A stretch of 64,000 nucleotides of DNA. Source: Mesorhizobium sp. Z1-4 (GTDB lineage: Bacteria > Pseudomonadota > Alphaproteobacteria > Rhizobiales > Rhizobiaceae). Position 1 is the stretch's first letter. Every line of letters begins with the position of its first letter. Below, piece by piece: positions 32,407 to 43,392 of this stretch. Below the pieces are notes generated by a model that searched no databases, had not been told where the DNA came from, and saw only the letters and a list, made by a program, of their open reading frames with translations. The position numbers and the translations under genes were made by a program. The stretch is taken from positions 504 to 64,503 of the forward strand of contig NZ_RCIO01000002.1 in the NCBI RefSeq assembly GCF_004000235.1. The letters run 5' to 3'.

Positions 32407-34911
32407 ATGTTCGAAAAGCCCGTTACCCGTCGCGAGGCTCTGAAGGCCAAGGCCGCGGGCATTGCAGCGATGGCGGCGGGAATGGCCGTGCCGGCCGCCG
32501 CGGCGAACCTGGTCACCGAGGACGGGTTGACCGATCTGAAATGGTCGAAGGCGCCGTGCCGGTTCTGCGGTACCGGATGCTCGGTGATGGTGGCGACCAA
32601 GGGCGACCGCGTTGTCGCCACGCATGGCGATGTGGAATCTCCGGTCAATCGCGGGCTCAACTGCGTGAAGGGCTATTTCCTTTCCAAGATCATGTATGGC
32701 CGCGACCGGCTGACCCAGCCGCTGCTGAGAAAGCGCGACGGGGTGTTCGACAAGGAGGGCGAGTTCACGCCGGTCTCGTGGGACGAAGCCTTCGACATCA
32801 TGGCCGAGAAGTGGAAGGCGACCCTGAAGGAGAAAGGTCCGACCGCTATCGGCTTCTTCGGCTCCGGCCAGTGGACGGTGTGGGAAGGTTACGCCGCCTC
32901 CAAGCTGATGAAGGCCGGCTTCCGTTCCAACAATATCGAACCCAATGCACGCCACTGCATGGCGTCCGCCGTTGCGGGCTTTATCCGTACCTTCGGCATC
33001 GACGAGCCGATGGGCTGCTATGACGACATGGAAGCCGCGGACGCCTTCGTCCTGTGGGGCTCCAACATGGCGGAGATGCACCCGATCCTGTGGACGCGGG
33101 TGACCGACCGGCGGCTCTCAGCACCGCATGTGAAAGTCGCGGTCCTGTCGACCTTCGAGCATCGCTGCTTCGATCTCGCCGACATCCCGATGATCTTCCA
33201 CCCGCAGACGGACCTGGCGATCCTCAACTATATCGCCAACCACATCATCCAGACCGGGCGCGTGAACGAGGAGTTCGTCAACAAGCACACGGTCTTCCGG
33301 CGCGGCATGACCGATATCGGCTACGGGCTGCGGCCAGAACATCCGCTGGAGCAGGCGGCGGCGAATGCCGACAAGGCGGGCGCCTCGGAGCCCATGACCT
33401 TCGAGGAATATGCCGCCTTCGTGTCCGAATACACGCTCGACAAGGCGCATGAGATTTCAGGTGTGCCTAAGAACCGGCTGGAGGAGCTGGCCGAGCTTTA
33501 CGCCGACCCGGACACCAAGGTCACCTCGTTCTGGACGATGGGCTTCAACCAGCACACGCGCGGCGTGTGGTGCAACAACCTCGTCTACAACATCCATCTT
33601 CTGACTGGGAAAATCTCGGAGCCGGGCAATTCGCCGTTCTCGCTGACCGGCCAGCCTTCGGCCTGCGGCACGGCGCGCGAAGTGGGCACGTTTGCGCACC
33701 GCCTGCCGGCCGATCTGGTCGTTGCCAATCCGGAGCATCGCGCGACTGCCGAGCGGATCTGGAAACTGCCGGAAGGCACCATTCCCGAGAAGCCGGGCTA
33801 CCACGCGGTGCTGCACAACCGCATGCTGAAGGACGGCAAGGTCAACGCCTACTGGATCCAGGTGAACAACAACCTGCAGGCGGCCGCCAACATGAACGAA
33901 GAGACCTGGCCCGGCTACCGCAACCCGGACAATTTCATCGTCGTTTCGGATGCCTATCCGACAGTCACCGCGCAGGCGGCGGACCTGATTTTGCCGACCG
34001 CGATGTGGGTGGAAAAGGAGGGTGCTTTCGGTAACGCGGAGCGGCGGACCCAGATGTGGCACGAACTCACTCCGGCGCCGGGCGAATCCAAATCCGACCT
34101 GTGGCAGGTGATGGAGTTTTCGAAGCGCTTCACTGTCGAGGAGGTGTGGCCCGAAGAGCTGATTGCGAAAATGCCCGAACTTCGCGGCAAGACGCTTTTC
34201 GAGGTTCTGTTCCAGAACGGCCAGGTGGATGCGTTCCCGCTGTCGGAGGCGAGCCCCGACTACGCCAATCACGAGGCCGAGCATTTCGGCTTCTACGTCC
34301 AGAAGGGCCTGTTCGAGGAATATGCCGAGTTCGGGCGCGGCCACGGCCACGACCTGGCACCCTTCGAGCGCTATCATGAAACGCGCGGGCTGCGCTGGCC
34401 GGTGGTGGACGGCAAGGAAACGCAGTGGCGCTACCGGGAGGGTTACGACCCCTATGTGACGCCGGGTGCCGGCGTCGAGTTCTACGGCAAGCCCGACGGC
34501 AAGGCGTGGATTTTCGCGCTGCCCTATGAGCCTGCGGCGGAAAGCCCGGACGAGGAATACCCGTTCTGGCTGTCGACCGGTCGCGTGCTGGAGCACTGGC
34601 ATTCCGGCTCGATGACGGAGCGCGTGCCCGAGCTCTATCGCGCCTTCCCCGATGCCGTCTGCTTCATGCACCCCGATGACGCGGTGGAACTCAATCTTCG
34701 GCGCGGGTCGGAGGTGCGGGTGATCTCGCGGCGCGGCGAAATCCGGACCCGGGTCGAAACGCGCGGACGCAACAAGCCGCCGCGCGGACTGGTCTTCGTA
34801 CCATGGTTCGACGCCAGCCAGCTGATCAACAAGGTGACGCTGGATGCCACCGATCCGATTTCCAGACAGACGGACTACAAGAAGTGCGCCGTCAAACTGG
34901 TCAAGGTGTGA
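32407..34911 (+). CDS. napA: Periplasmic nitrate reductase catalytic subunit NapA
   Basis: 834 residues, normal length. It reduces nitrate to nitrite in the periplasm with a bis-MGD molybdenum centre and one [4Fe-4S] cluster. The Tat signal is [21 protein letters not shown]. The Fe-S cysteines are Cys51, Cys54, Cys58 (CRFCGTGC) and Cys86 (GLNCVKGY), and the Mo ligand is Cys184 ([10 protein letters not shown]). MGD-binding blocks include [25 protein letters not shown] and the C-terminal [20 protein letters not shown]. Nothing is missing. Located in napEFDABC under the FNR-type box. Confidence 0.98.
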   Translation: MFEKPVTRREALKAKAAGIAAMAAGMAVPAAAANLVTEDGLTDLKWSKAPCRFCGTGCSVMVATKGDRVVATHGDVESPVNRGLNCVKGYFLSKIMYGRDRLTQPLLRKRDGVFDKEGEFTPVSWDEAFDIMAEKWKATLKEKGPTAIGFFGSGQWTVWEGYAASKLMKAGFRSNNIEPNARHCMASAVAGFIRTFGIDEPMGCYDDMEAADAFVLWGSNMAEMHPILWTRVTDRRLSAPHVKVAVLSTFEHRCFDLADIPMIFHPQTDLAILNYIANHIIQTGRVNEEFVNKHTVFRRGMTDIGYGLRPEHPLEQAAANADKAGASEPMTFEEYAAFVSEYTLDKAHEISGVPKNRLEELAELYADPDTKVTSFWTMGFNQHTRGVWCNNLVYNIHLLTGKISEPGNSPFSLTGQPSACGTAREVGTFAHRLPADLVVANPEHRATAERIWKLPEGTIPEKPGYHAVLHNRMLKDGKVNAYWIQVNNNLQAAANMNEETWPGYRNPDNFIVVSDAYPTVTAQAADLILPTAMWVEKEGAFGNAERRTQMWHELTPAPGESKSDLWQVMEFSKRFTVEEVWPEELIAKMPELRGKTLFEVLFQNGQVDAFPLSEASPDYANHEAEHFGFYVQKGLFEEYAEFGRGHGHDLAPFERYHETRGLRWPVVDGKETQWRYREGYDPYVTPGAGVEFYGKPDGKAWIFALPYEPAAESPDEEYPFWLSTGRVLEHWHSGSMTERVPELYRAFPDAVCFMHPDDAVELNLRRGSEVRVISRRGEIRTRVETRGRNKPPRGLVFVPWFDASQLINKVTLDATDPISRQTDYKKCAVKLVKV

Positions 34912-34930
34912 GACGAGGAGGATGACGGCA

Positions 34931-35374
34931 ATGCTACGCTACGTTCTGGCCATTCTGGTGCTCTCCACCGGTGTCGCTCTCGCGCAATCCTCTATCGCCA
35001 CGCTGCGGGGCGAGACGCCGCTGACCGAGGAGGCAGAACCGCCGCGCATGGTGCCGTTCGCCGATATCGGGCGGCAGGTGCGCAATTATCCCGAGCAGCC
35101 GCCGGTGATACCGCATGATATCGACAGCTACCGGATCGATCTCAACTCGAACAAATGCCTGTCGTGCCATGCTCGCGCCCGTACCGGAGAGAGCGGCGCG
35201 CCGATGGTCTCGATCACCCATTTCATGGACCGCGAGGGACAGTTCCGGGCGGCGGTGACGCCGCGACGCTATTTCTGCAACCAGTGCCACGTTGCCCAGC
35301 ATGATCTCACGCCGCCGGTCGACAACACATTCATCGACATCGATACGCTGTTGAGCTCAGAGGAGGCTCGGTAG
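34931..35374 (+). CDS. napB: Diheme cytochrome c subunit NapB
   Basis: 147 residues from ATG 34931; GAGGAGG nine bases upstream favours this over the ATG at 34922, which touches it. The signal peptide is [18 protein letters not shown]. Heme sites are CLSCH (Cys76-His80) and CNQCH (Cys116-His120), with the family motif PPxIPHDID before and FVPxHDL-like [12 protein letters not shown] after. NapB passes electrons from NapC to NapA in the periplasm. Typical in length and motif order. Confidence 0.95.
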   Translation: MLRYVLAILVLSTGVALAQSSIATLRGETPLTEEAEPPRMVPFADIGRQVRNYPEQPPVIPHDIDSYRIDLNSNKCLSCHARARTGESGAPMVSITHFMDREGQFRAAVTPRRYFCNQCHVAQHDLTPPVDNTFIDIDTLLSSEEAR

Positions 35375-35378
35375 CGCG

Positions 35379-35969
35379 ATGGTCGAGCTTGTCCGCAACT
35401 ACTGGCGCGTCATCCGCTCGCCGAGCGCCTATTTCAGCCTCGGCTTCCTGACGATCGGCGGCTTTCTGGCCGGCGTGATCTTCTGGGGCGGGTTCAACAC
35501 CGCGCTAGAAGCCACAAACACCGAGGCGTTTTGCGTGTCGTGCCACGAGATGCGCGACAATGTCTTCCAGGAGCTCAAGGCGACCGTGCATTACACAAAT
35601 GCCTCCGGTGTGCGCGCCAGCTGTCCCGACTGCCACGTGCCGCATGAATGGACGCACAAGATCGCCCGCAAGGTGCAGGCCTCGAAGGAGGTCTGGGGCG
35701 CCATTTTCGGCACCATCAACACGCGCGAGAAGTTTCAGGAACACCGGCTGACGCTCGCCATTCACGAATGGTCGCGGTTGTCAGCCAATGACTCGCTGGA
35801 ATGCCGCAACTGCCATTCGGCGGCTTCCATGGACATCACGCAACAGGGGCCGCGCGCGGCTCAGGCGCATGAAACGTTTCTCCTGACGGGCGAGAAGACC
35901 TGTATCGACTGCCACAAGGGCATCGCGCATCAGCTGCCCGATATGTCGAGCGTGCCCGGCTGGCAGTAG
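35379..35969 (+). CDS. napC: Tetraheme quinol dehydrogenase NapC
   Basis: 196 residues. A single N-terminal membrane anchor ([25 protein letters not shown]) is followed by four heme motifs: CVSCH (Cys52), CPDCH (Cys82), CRNCH (Cys142), CIDCH (Cys175). The [37 protein letters not shown] block is the NapC/NirT signature. It oxidises quinol at the membrane and reduces NapB. Last gene of napEFDABC; it starts five bases after napB. Confidence 0.97.
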   Translation: MVELVRNYWRVIRSPSAYFSLGFLTIGGFLAGVIFWGGFNTALEATNTEAFCVSCHEMRDNVFQELKATVHYTNASGVRASCPDCHVPHEWTHKIARKVQASKEVWGAIFGTINTREKFQEHRLTLAIHEWSRLSANDSLECRNCHSAASMDITQQGPRAAQAHETFLLTGEKTCIDCHKGIAHQLPDMSSVPGWQ

Positions 35970-35990
35970 GCCTTTCGGGCAGGCCGAAGC

Positions 35991-36776
35991 TCAGCCGCTC
36001 ACCTTCTGGCGCCAAGCACGCAGTTTGACCTGGCCGATGTCGGTCTGGGTCGTGATCGAGTGCAGCATGTAGATGCCCTGACGTCGCGTCGGCGCGTAGA
36101 TGAACTCCATGTTGGCGTGCTGACGCATATAGTCGTATGTGGCGCCCTTTATGTAGCCTGCCACCGGAATGAACTTGCCGGAGCATGTGACCGCGCCGTT
36201 GCCGACACCATAAATCCAGCCGACCGAAACCGGGCTTAACTGAACATCGACGCGGGTGCCGCCTTCATAGACGCGCAATGTGCGGTTACAGATGTCTTCG
36301 GGCGTGCCGCGAACGACAATCGTTGCCGATACCGGGTCCGTCACTGCCTTCAGGTCGCCATCGGAGAGCGGGACGAGATCGTTGCCCGCCGGGCCGAGCG
36401 CCGGCTGGTGGGTGACGTTGGCAACATTGCCGCCTGAAAAGGCGATTTCCATCTTTTTGTCACCCGACGAGCCCTGGTTGTAGGACAGCAGGAAGCCGTT
36501 GGGTTGCGGCGTGCCATTGCCCAACACACCCACCGAACGCGACCGGGCGTCGGTCTTGTCGAAAATGCGCGCAAGGCCGGCGCTGCGGAGCTTGCCGTCG
36601 ACCTCGAACGTACTGCCCTGGACCTTGCCCCTGAAGTCAGCCTTGGCAACGGTGAAACCGCGCACGGTGATGACATACTGGGTCTCGAATTTCACAGTCG
36701 GCTCGGCGACCGCGTCAGTGATAGGGAAGGTCAACGCACCGGCCAACGCCAGCGCTTCGATCCTGATCTTATTCAT
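35991..36776 (-). CDS. DUF3108 domain exported protein
   Basis: 261 residues from ATG 36776 (GAGGAGCGGGCGG upstream). The Sec signal is MNKIRIEALALAGALTFPITDAVA. The mature domain KFETQYVITVRGFTVAKADFRGKVQGSTFEVDGKLRSAGLARIF with LLSYNQGSSGDKKMEIAFSGGNV is a beta-barrel-like DUF3108 fold found in many exported proteins of rhizobia. Biochemical function is unknown. The gene converges with napC (21 bases) and lies divergent from rpmB across 292 bases. Confidence 0.85.
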   Translation of the reverse strand: MNKIRIEALALAGALTFPITDAVAEPTVKFETQYVITVRGFTVAKADFRGKVQGSTFEVDGKLRSAGLARIFDKTDARSRSVGVLGNGTPQPNGFLLSYNQGSSGDKKMEIAFSGGNVANVTHQPALGPAGNDLVPLSDGDLKAVTDPVSATIVVRGTPEDICNRTLRVYEGGTRVDVQLSPVSVGWIYGVGNGAVTCSGKFIPVAGYIKGATYDYMRQHANMEFIYAPTRRQGIYMLHSITTQTDIGQVKLRAWRQKVSG

Positions 36777-36935
36777 CCGCCCGCTCCTCAAATGCAGGAA
36801 AGAATGTCCCTTCTTCCGCCAGCACCATCCCTCCAAAGGCGAGTTGTGCCGGGAGCGCAGACCTTGTCCGCCACAATTTCGGCGATTCCATGGAAAAGAA
36901 GGCAGCGCATCGCATTTTCGGTAAGCCCTCGTGAC

Positions 36936-36964
36936 TTGACCGCAAGACAGAGTGGGGCTATGGA
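36936..36964 (+). promoter_or_regulatory. Candidate sigma-70 promoter of rpmB
   Basis: TTGACC (36936-36941) and TATGGA (36959-36964) are 17 bases apart and lie about 105 bases upstream of the rpmB start. No other promoter-like pair of equal quality is seen in this 292-base gap. Confidence 0.5.
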
Positions 36965-37068
36965 GCTGCGACTTTTTCCTAGGCCGCAGTGAAGTGTCGC
37001 GCGCCGCTCTCTCGGGTGCGCCGTTCAGTTGTTGGGCCAGCAAAGACAGAGATACGGAAGGTACCATC

Positions 37069-37365
37069 ATGGCCCGCTCCTGCGAACTGACCGGCAAAGC
37101 CGTTCTGACCGGCAACAATGTCAGCCATGCCAACAACAAGACCCGTCGGCGTTTCCTGCCGAACCTGGTCAATGTCACTCTGATGTCCGAAACGCTCGGC
37201 CAGAAGGTGCGCCTGCGCATTTCCGCAAATGCGCTTCGCACCGTTGAGCATCGCGGCGGCCTCGACGCTTTTCTGCTCAAGGCGGACGCGGCGGAGCTCT
37301 CGCAGCGCGCACGCCTTCTGAAGAAGCAGGTCGCCAAGAAGACCGCAGAAGAAGCCGCGGCCTAA
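37069..37365 (+). CDS. rpmB: 50S ribosomal protein L28
   Basis: 98 residues, the usual length in Alphaproteobacteria. [37 protein letters not shown] is the L28 signature (G-x-x-V-S-H-A-x-N-K-T-R-R-x-F-x-P-N). The C-terminal [14 protein letters not shown] extension is common in this group. Single gene with its own promoter; it ends before a GC-rich hairpin at 37378. Confidence 0.98.
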   Translation: MARSCELTGKAVLTGNNVSHANNKTRRRFLPNLVNVTLMSETLGQKVRLRISANALRTVEHRGGLDAFLLKADAAELSQRARLLKKQVAKKTAEEAAA

Positions 37366-37377
37366 CAGCCGATCTCA

Positions 37378-37397
37378 GCCGGCGGCCTGCCGCCGGC
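37378..37397 (+). terminator. GC hairpin after rpmB
   Basis: A perfect 8-bp stem GCCGGCGG/CCGCCGGC with a CCTG loop, 13 bases after the rpmB stop. No T-run follows, so it may stop polymerase weakly or protect the mRNA end. Confidence 0.45.
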
Positions 37398-37415
37398 ATA
37401 CGGCCCTATGAGGGC

Positions 37416-37442
37416 GCTGGTTCCATCACCCAGGATAAAAAA
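37416..37442 (+). promoter_or_regulatory. Candidate preQ1-I riboswitch of the queuosine-precursor transporter
   Basis: The bases directly before the start codon read GCTGGTTCCATCACCCAG, then GATAAAAAA. This has the preQ1-I layout: a short GC stem (CTGG/CCAG), a small loop with a conserved-looking C and CACCC, then an A-rich tail that can fold back into the stem-loop as the pseudoknot. The AGGA that would serve as ribosome site (37432-37435) overlaps the stem 3' side, so binding of ligand would hide it. The downstream gene is a YhhQ-type queuosine-precursor transporter, which is the expected target. The loop is about three bases shorter than in the known Bacillus example. Confidence 0.55.
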
Positions 37443-38063
37443 ATGTCCAAGCTGACAAAGACCTGGCCCTTCGTGGCCGCCATGGCCGCTGTTGTCGCGG
37501 CATCCAACTACCTCGTCCAGTTTCCAGTCAGGCAGTTCGACCTCGGTGAAATTCTCACCTGGGGTGCGTTCACCTATCCCGTGGCGTTTCTGGTCAACGA
37601 CCTTACCAACCGGCGCTTCGGTCCGGCGGCGGCCCGCAAGGTTGTGCTGGCCGGTTTCGTCCTCGCGGTCGCGCTGTCAATCTGGCTTGCCTCGCCTCGC
37701 ATCGCCATTGCATCAGGAACTGCGTTTCTGGTTGCTCAGCTGCTTGACGTTTCGGTGTTCAATGCGTTCCGCGGGCAGGCATGGTGGCGCGCGCCCTTCC
37801 TCTCCACGATGATCGGCTCCGTGGTCGATACGATGCTTTTCTTCAGCATTGCGTTTGCGGCAAGCTTCGCGTTTCTCGATACCGGCTTCGGTCTCGAAGA
37901 CGGCTCGCTCGCCTTTCCGGGCACGTGGTTTGGTGTGCAGGTGCCGCTCTGGGTCTCGCTGGCCGTTGGCGATTTCTGCGTGAAGGTCCTGGTCGGGCTG
38001 GCGATGCTGGCACCATATGGGGCGCTGCTCAGCGTGCTAAGACCGGCGGAAGCGCAGGGCTAG
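37443..38063 (+). CDS. Queuosine precursor transporter (YhhQ/VUT family)
   Basis: 206 residues with six hydrophobic helices. Family signature: GAFTYPVAFLVNDLTNRRFGPAAARKVVLAGF and LLDVSVFNAFRGQAWWRAPFLSTMIGSVVDTMLFFSIAF. These proteins import preQ0/preQ1 for queuosine modification of tRNA. The start ATG lies directly after an A-run that ends a likely preQ1-I riboswitch, which supports the role. Stop at 38061-38063; the next gene is convergent. Confidence 0.92.
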   Translation: MSKLTKTWPFVAAMAAVVAASNYLVQFPVRQFDLGEILTWGAFTYPVAFLVNDLTNRRFGPAAARKVVLAGFVLAVALSIWLASPRIAIASGTAFLVAQLLDVSVFNAFRGQAWWRAPFLSTMIGSVVDTMLFFSIAFAASFAFLDTGFGLEDGSLAFPGTWFGVQVPLWVSLAVGDFCVKVLVGLAMLAPYGALLSVLRPAEAQG

Positions 38064-38105
38064 GCGCTTCTGCGGACGATCCCTGTGCCCGTCAGCAGGC
38101 GCAGC

Positions 38106-38522
38106 CTAGCGGATGCCGTTGGCGCGCTGAAGTGTGCGTATGTAAGCGATGATGCCGTCGATCTCCGTATCGGTGATGCCTCTGACCGGCGGCATGTTGC
38201 CGAACGGCCAATGGTGCGCCCGCACACCTTGCTGTGCCGCACGTACAAAGGCCTCATCGCCATGATGGCCCGGCTCGTAGATCTTGTGGACGAGCGGCGG
38301 CGCGACCCCCTGCTGGCCGGCTGCATTCTGGCCATGGCAGACGGCGCAGTTCTCGTTGAACGCAGCCTCGCCGCCAAGTGCCAAACCGTCCAGTTCGGGG
38401 ACAGTGACATTAACGAGCGGTGGGCCCGAGACCGGTTCTGTCTCCGTGCGCGGCCAGCTGCGCCACGCAACCCAAATCACCGCCAGCATCGCGACAAGAG
38501 CGACCAGATTTCTAAGGCGCAT
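38106..38522 (-). CDS. Class I cytochrome c, membrane-anchored or exported
   Basis: 138 residues. The N-terminal hydrophobic segment LRNLVALVAMLAVIWVAW may be an uncleaved anchor. One heme motif, CAVCH (in AFNENCAVCHGQNAAGQQG), then PPLVHKI, and the distal Met candidate in GNMPPVRGITDTEIDGIIAYIRTLQ, which is the normal class I layout. It probably carries electrons in the periplasm to an oxidase or other acceptor. The role is not fixed by neighbours. Confidence 0.9.
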   Translation of the reverse strand: MRLRNLVALVAMLAVIWVAWRSWPRTETEPVSGPPLVNVTVPELDGLALGGEAAFNENCAVCHGQNAAGQQGVAPPLVHKIYEPGHHGDEAFVRAAQQGVRAHHWPFGNMPPVRGITDTEIDGIIAYIRTLQRANGIR

Positions 38523-38592
38523 GGATCACCTATAAGCTTGAATGTGTCCACGCTCTAAGGGTTCCACCGGGTGGAAGGTCAAGCCACTGAAA

Positions 38593-39630
38593 TTACTCGC
38601 CGGTCAGCACGAATTCCAGATAGAGATTGCGCTGCAGGATCGAGTGGTTGTCGTCGGAAATCAGCGACACGATCAAAGCGCCGTCGTCGCGCCGCCAGAC
38701 ATCCAGACCCTCCATATTGTCGATCTGGTAGGCCATGTCGGCCTCCAGCAGCACCGCACCATCAACCAGCGCGCCCTTGCGGATGGTGGCGCCGTCGATA
38801 CGGCGCAGGCGCATCGCCACGCCTGTTGCCATGGAGAAACGGCGCTCGAGAAGCAGCAGATCTCCATTTGGCAGGAAAGCGCCATCGGTGATGTCGAAAT
38901 CGTCGGAACGCACGACCTTGAAGATACCTTTTTGCGGGCCCTCGAGAATGGCAGCGAAGATGTTGCCGTCAGCATCGATCGAGCGTTCGGTAACGCCGAC
39001 ACGCGCGCCGCCCAGAGGGCCGTCGGCCGGGCTGTGAACAAGCGTTTCGAAACCGCGATTCTGGCGCAGTTCGGCGCGCGAGACCACCAGGTCCAGCGCG
39101 CGCCGCGGCCCCGCCATGTCAGACGGTTGCAGTGTGAATTCCTGGATCTTGTGATCGCGCTCGAAGGCGACCGTGGCCTGATCGCCGGCAATCGCCAGGC
39201 CTTCGGCATCGGTGCGCCATTTGCCCTCGATCGCCGCGCCCGTCTCATCCACCAGCGGCTGCATTGAAAAGCCGGTAATGCCTGTCGGGCGGAGATCGGC
39301 GTCGCGTTCGACCATGCCGGAATACCAGAAGCCGGTGTCTGCGACGCCGAAGAAATGCGTTCCGGCATCGAGAAAGCGGATTGCCGATAGGGCGCCGAAA
39401 TCGCCGCTGCCGGCCATGCTCAGCCCGCCGACGAATTCGAGCGGGCCGAAGCGTGTTTCGCTGCGGCCGATATGAAACTGAGTGATCTGGTGGGCGTTGA
39501 CTTCGATTTCCTGCAGAAGCGGTGACTGCGCGGCGGCAGGAGCGGTGGACAGCGCTGCAAAGGCAGCGAAGACCGCAAACGCATACCGCGTAATGCGGGA
39601 AGCGCGTTTGGCTCTCCGCTTAACCAGCAC
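38593..39630 (-). CDS. Esterase-like activity of phytase family protein (phytase-like domain)
   Basis: 345 residues. The signal peptide ends at [11 protein letters not shown]. The mature protein begins [38 protein letters not shown], then [60 protein letters not shown], and [17 protein letters not shown]. This is the repeating six-bladed propeller pattern of the family. The family name is historical and phytase activity is not established. The start overlaps the stop of cobT by 11 bases, so the two may be co-translated. Confidence 0.85.
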   Translation of the reverse strand: MLVKRRAKRASRITRYAFAVFAAFAALSTAPAAAQSPLLQEIEVNAHQITQFHIGRSETRFGPLEFVGGLSMAGSGDFGALSAIRFLDAGTHFFGVADTGFWYSGMVERDADLRPTGITGFSMQPLVDETGAAIEGKWRTDAEGLAIAGDQATVAFERDHKIQEFTLQPSDMAGPRRALDLVVSRAELRQNRGFETLVHSPADGPLGGARVGVTERSIDADGNIFAAILEGPQKGIFKVVRSDDFDITDGAFLPNGDLLLLERRFSMATGVAMRLRRIDGATIRKGALVDGAVLLEADMAYQIDNMEGLDVWRRDDGALIVSLISDDNHSILQRNLYLEFVLTGE

Positions 39631-41506
39631 GCCGCGTCCGGGTGCCGTATGCCGGTTCCTCTTCGAACAGCGAGGCGAGCTGCTCGGTCATGGCTCCGGC
39701 CAGCTCCTCGGCATCGACGATGGTGACGGCGCGGCGGTAATACCGCGTCACGTCGTGGCCGATGCCGATGGCGATCAGTTCAACAGGCGAGCGCGTTTCG
39801 ATAAGGTCAATGACGGCGCGCAGATGCCGCTCCAGATAATTGCCCGGATTCACCGACAGCGTGGAATCGTCCACTGGCGCGCCGTCGGAAATCATCATCA
39901 GGATGCGGCGCTGCTCCGGGCGCGCGATCAGGCGTTGATGCGCCCACAACAACGCTTCGCCGTCGATATTTTCCTTCAGGAGCCCTTCACGCATCATCAG
40001 GCCGAGATTGCGGCGGGCGCGACGCCAGGGCGCGTCGGCCGATTTGTAGATGATGTGGCGCAGATCGTTGAGGCGGCCCGGGGCCGAGGGCTTTCCGTCC
40101 TTCAGCCACTTCTCGCGGCTCTGGCCGCCCTTCCAGGCGCGGGTGGTAAAACCAAGGATCTCGACCGAGACGCCGCAGCGCTCGAGCGTGCGGGCAAGGA
40201 TGTCGGCGCAGGTGGCGGCAACCGTGATCGGCCGGCCGCGCATGGAACCCGAATTGTCGAGCAGCAGCGTCACCACCGTGTCGCGAAAATTGGTGTCGCG
40301 CTCCTGCTTGTAGGAGAGCGGCTGCATGGGGTCCATGATGATGCGTACCAGCCGCGCAGGGTCGAGATAGCCTTCTTCAAGATCGAAATCCCAGGCGCGG
40401 TTCTGCTGTGCCATCAGGCGGCGCTGCAGCCGGTTCGCCAGCCGTCCGACCACACCGGCGAGGTTGGCTAGCTGCTTGTCGAGGAAAGCGCGCAGGCGCT
40501 CCAGCTCTTCCTGATCGCATAGCTCTTCCGCGCCGACGGTCTCGTCAAAGGCGGTGGTGTAGACGGCATAATCGAGCTGGCGCGGCAGGTCGCCCAGCGG
40601 ATCGTTGGGCCGTTTTGCCTCGCCCGGCGTCTCGGCATCGAGATCGTCGTCCGACATTTCGTCGGTGTCGGCATCGACAGCTTCGCTCTCGCCGGCCTGC
40701 TCCTCTTCCGAGGAAGCGTCGGAATCTTCGGGCTGGCTGTCATCTGATCCGGAATCGGCCTCGCCGCTTTCCTCGTTCTGATCTTCGCCCTCTGGCTGCT
40801 CGTCGCTGTCTTGTTCCTCGTCCTCAAGCTGGTCGTCCTCGCCGAGCTCGTCGGCCATGTCCATCGAAACCAGCATATCGCGGACGAGGCGGGCAAAGGC
40901 ATCCTGATCTTCCAGCTTGCCGAGCAGATTGTCGAGGTCGCCGCCGGCCTTTTCCTCGATGAAACCGCGCCACAGATTAACGAGCGCTTCGCCGCTCTCG
41001 GGCGCGGGACGGCCGGTCAGGCGTTCGCGCACCATCAGAGCGACAGCTTCCTCCAGCGGTGCGTCGGCCTTGTCGGTGACACCGGCGAGATTGGCCTTGG
41101 TGTAACGGTCGGAGAGCATCGTGGCGATGTTGTCGGAAACGCCGCGCATGGCGCGAGAGCCGATTGCCTCCACGCGGGCCTGCTCGACGGCATCGTAGAT
41201 TGCGCGGGCCTGCCGGCCTTCCGGCGCCAGACGTGTGTGTAGCCGCGCGTCGTGGCAGGCACGGCGCAGCGCCATGGAATCGCCCAGGCCCCGGGTGGTG
41301 CTCACATCTTCGAGCGTTGGTTTGCGCGGCGGCTCGGGCAGGCGGGCATGGCTGCCGGCCAGGCCCGGGCGCTCCTTGGCGAACGTGACTTCGAACTCCC
41401 GGTCGCCCGAAATGGCACGCATACACGCCGAGACCGAGCGCTTGAACAGATCCGTATCAGCGCTGGTGTTCGGCTTGGAACGCGTATTGTCGCCCCGGCC
41501 GGCCAT
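39620..41506 (-). CDS. cobT: Cobaltochelatase subunit CobT
   Basis: 628 residues, normal length. Aerobic cobalamin synthesis: CobN with the CobS/CobT AAA-VWA chaperone inserts Co(II) into hydrogenobyrinic acid a,c-diamide. The middle has the typical acidic tract (about residues 215-295). The C-terminal VWA domain has a MIDAS motif [10 protein letters not shown] (near residue 415) and ends [36 protein letters not shown]. cobS lies upstream by six bases and a phytase-like gene overlaps the stop. cobN is not in the window. Confidence 0.96.
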   Translation of the reverse strand: MAGRGDNTRSKPNTSADTDLFKRSVSACMRAISGDREFEVTFAKERPGLAGSHARLPEPPRKPTLEDVSTTRGLGDSMALRRACHDARLHTRLAPEGRQARAIYDAVEQARVEAIGSRAMRGVSDNIATMLSDRYTKANLAGVTDKADAPLEEAVALMVRERLTGRPAPESGEALVNLWRGFIEEKAGGDLDNLLGKLEDQDAFARLVRDMLVSMDMADELGEDDQLEDEEQDSDEQPEGEDQNEESGEADSGSDDSQPEDSDASSEEEQAGESEAVDADTDEMSDDDLDAETPGEAKRPNDPLGDLPRQLDYAVYTTAFDETVGAEELCDQEELERLRAFLDKQLANLAGVVGRLANRLQRRLMAQQNRAWDFDLEEGYLDPARLVRIIMDPMQPLSYKQERDTNFRDTVVTLLLDNSGSMRGRPITVAATCADILARTLERCGVSVEILGFTTRAWKGGQSREKWLKDGKPSAPGRLNDLRHIIYKSADAPWRRARRNLGLMMREGLLKENIDGEALLWAHQRLIARPEQRRILMMISDGAPVDDSTLSVNPGNYLERHLRAVIDLIETRSPVELIAIGIGHDVTRYYRRAVTIVDAEELAGAMTEQLASLFEEEPAYGTRTRRAG

Positions 41507-41512
41507 GGCCTA

Positions 41513-42499
41513 TCAGCTCAGAACCACGTTGGCGGCGCTTTCGGGAAGCTCCTCGCCAAAGGCGCGCTGGTAGAACTCGGCAACGATGGGCCGTTCCAGC
41601 TCGTCGCATTTGTTGACGAAGGTGAGCCGGAAAGCGAAGCCGACATCGCCGAAAATCTCCGCGTTTTCGGCCCACATGATCACCGTACGCGGGCTCATCA
41701 CCGTCGACAGGTCGCCATTGACAAAGGCGGAGCGCGTCATGTCGGCGATACGGACCATCTTGTCGACTGTCTGGCGGCCTTCCTCGGTACGGTAGTGCTT
41801 GGCCTTGGCCAGAATGATCTCGACTTCCTTGTCATGCGGCAGGTAGTTCAGCGTGGTGACGATCGACCAGCGATCCATCTGCGCCTGGTTGATCTGCTGC
41901 GTGCCGTGATAGAGGCCGGTGGTGTCGCCGAGGCCGACCGTGTTGGCGGTGGCGAACAGGCGGAATGCGGGGTGCGGGCGGATGACGCGGCTCTGGTCGA
42001 GCAAGGTCAGGCGGCCGGACGATTCCAGCACCCGCTGAATGACGAACATCACGTCCGGCCGGCCGGCATCGTATTCGTCGAACACCAGCGCGACATTGTG
42101 CTGGTAAGCCCAGGGCAGAATGCCGTCACGGAACTCGGTTATCTGCATGCCGTCCTTGACGACGATCGCGTCTTTGCCGACGAGGTCGATGCGGCTGACA
42201 TGGCTATCGAGATTGACACGCACGCAGGGCCAGTTGAGGCGTGCGGCGACCTGCTCGATATGGGTCGACTTGCCCGTGCCGTGATAACCCGACACCATGA
42301 CGCGGCGGTTGTAGGCAAAGCCCGACAGGATCGCCATCGTCGTCTGGCGGTCGAAAAGATAGTCGGGATCGAAGTCCGGCACGTAGGAATCGGCGCTCGA
42401 ATAGGCCGGTACGATCATGTCGGATTCGAAACCGAAGACCTCCTTCACGGAGACAGTGGTATCGGGCAGGTTGGCGATGTCGCGGTCGACCTTGTTCAT
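41513..42499 (-). CDS. cobS: Cobaltochelatase subunit CobS
   Basis: 328 residues from ATG 42499 (GGAG six bases upstream; the twin ATG at 42502 is too close). AAA+ ATPase of the MoxR type: Walker [15 protein letters not shown], Walker [17 protein letters not shown], sensor TANTVGLGD, arginine-bearing MDRWS. The N-terminal [29 protein letters not shown] is conserved in CobS. It forms a ring with CobT. Upstream is the J-domain gene, the typical rhizobial order. Confidence 0.97.
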   Translation of the reverse strand: MNKVDRDIANLPDTTVSVKEVFGFESDMIVPAYSSADSYVPDFDPDYLFDRQTTMAILSGFAYNRRVMVSGYHGTGKSTHIEQVAARLNWPCVRVNLDSHVSRIDLVGKDAIVVKDGMQITEFRDGILPWAYQHNVALVFDEYDAGRPDVMFVIQRVLESSGRLTLLDQSRVIRPHPAFRLFATANTVGLGDTTGLYHGTQQINQAQMDRWSIVTTLNYLPHDKEVEIILAKAKHYRTEEGRQTVDKMVRIADMTRSAFVNGDLSTVMSPRTVIMWAENAEIFGDVGFAFRLTFVNKCDELERPIVAEFYQRAFGEELPESAANVVLS

Positions 42500-42633
42500 C
42501 ATGACTCCAGCTGCGGAACGGCAATCCGCCGGCAATTTCCTTGAGTGTCCGGATGCGTCTTAGAGCGAGATGCGCCAAGATGGAAGCGGCCAAGCCTCCA
42601 CCGGCACAAACCCTGCACTTTCGGCTGTGCCGA

Positions 42634-43251
42634 CTAACACAAACCGGCCTGCTTGAGCACCCGGTATGCCTGCAGCACGTCGCGAAAGCGTTCTTCCGAA
42701 CTCCGGTCGCCGCCATTGGCGTCCGGGTGGTGTAATTTCACCAATTCCTTATAGCGCGCCTTGATGTCGGCGCCAGTTGCTGAATGGCCGAGGCCCAGCG
42801 TTTCCATGGCCTTGGCCTCAAGCGTACGCAGCTTTCGCTCACGCGGCGCAGAACGCTGACGGTTGCCCCCAAACAGTCCGAACGGGTCGCCGACGCGGCC
42901 ATGATAGGCGGCGCTTCCGGAGCGGGCGGTCGAGATGTCGGGCGCATAATGCGCCTTGGTTCCGCCACCCATCTTCCAGGTTGGCCTGTGCCCGGTCAGC
43001 GCTTCTTTCTGAAAACGCGCGATATCCTCGTTGCCGAGACCCGAGAAGTAATTGAAATTGCGGTTGTATTCCCGCACGTGATCGAAACAGAAGCGGAAAT
43101 ATTCGCCCTCGCGCATGCGGCCCACCGGCGCGCGATGCGTGCCGGCATCGCCGCAGCCGTCCCACTGGCAGCGCGGCGCCTGCGACGCCGCCTCGACCTT
43201 GGGGTCGGGCTTGACGCGGATCTTCTCGAAATATTTCGAATAAGGCTTCAT
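42634..43251 (-). CDS. J-domain (DnaJ-like) molecular chaperone protein
   Basis: 205 residues from ATG 43251. The N-terminal half has a Cys/His-rich segment CQWDGCGDAGTHRAP and YFRFCFDHVREYNRNFNYFSGLGNEDIARFQKEALTGHRPTWKMG. A C-terminal J domain ends the protein: METLGLGHSATGADIKARYKELVKLHHPDANGGDRSSEERFRDVLQAYRVLKQ, with the HPD triad that stimulates DnaK ATPase. The layout is typical of the rhizobial protein next to cobS and bolA. Client unknown. Confidence 0.92.
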   Translation of the reverse strand: MKPYSKYFEKIRVKPDPKVEAASQAPRCQWDGCGDAGTHRAPVGRMREGEYFRFCFDHVREYNRNFNYFSGLGNEDIARFQKEALTGHRPTWKMGGGTKAHYAPDISTARSGSAAYHGRVGDPFGLFGGNRQRSAPRERKLRTLEAKAMETLGLGHSATGADIKARYKELVKLHHPDANGGDRSSEERFRDVLQAYRVLKQAGLC

Positions 43252-43392
43252 GCTGCCGTTTAGCTTGATTCCGCTCGGATTATGGGGTGTTCGGCCCACG
43301 ATACAAGAATTGACATTCGGGCGATGATAGCCCTAACGCCTGAATCGCATCTGAATTGGGGAACGAGCCCTATATGGTACGCGGAGGCTGAA

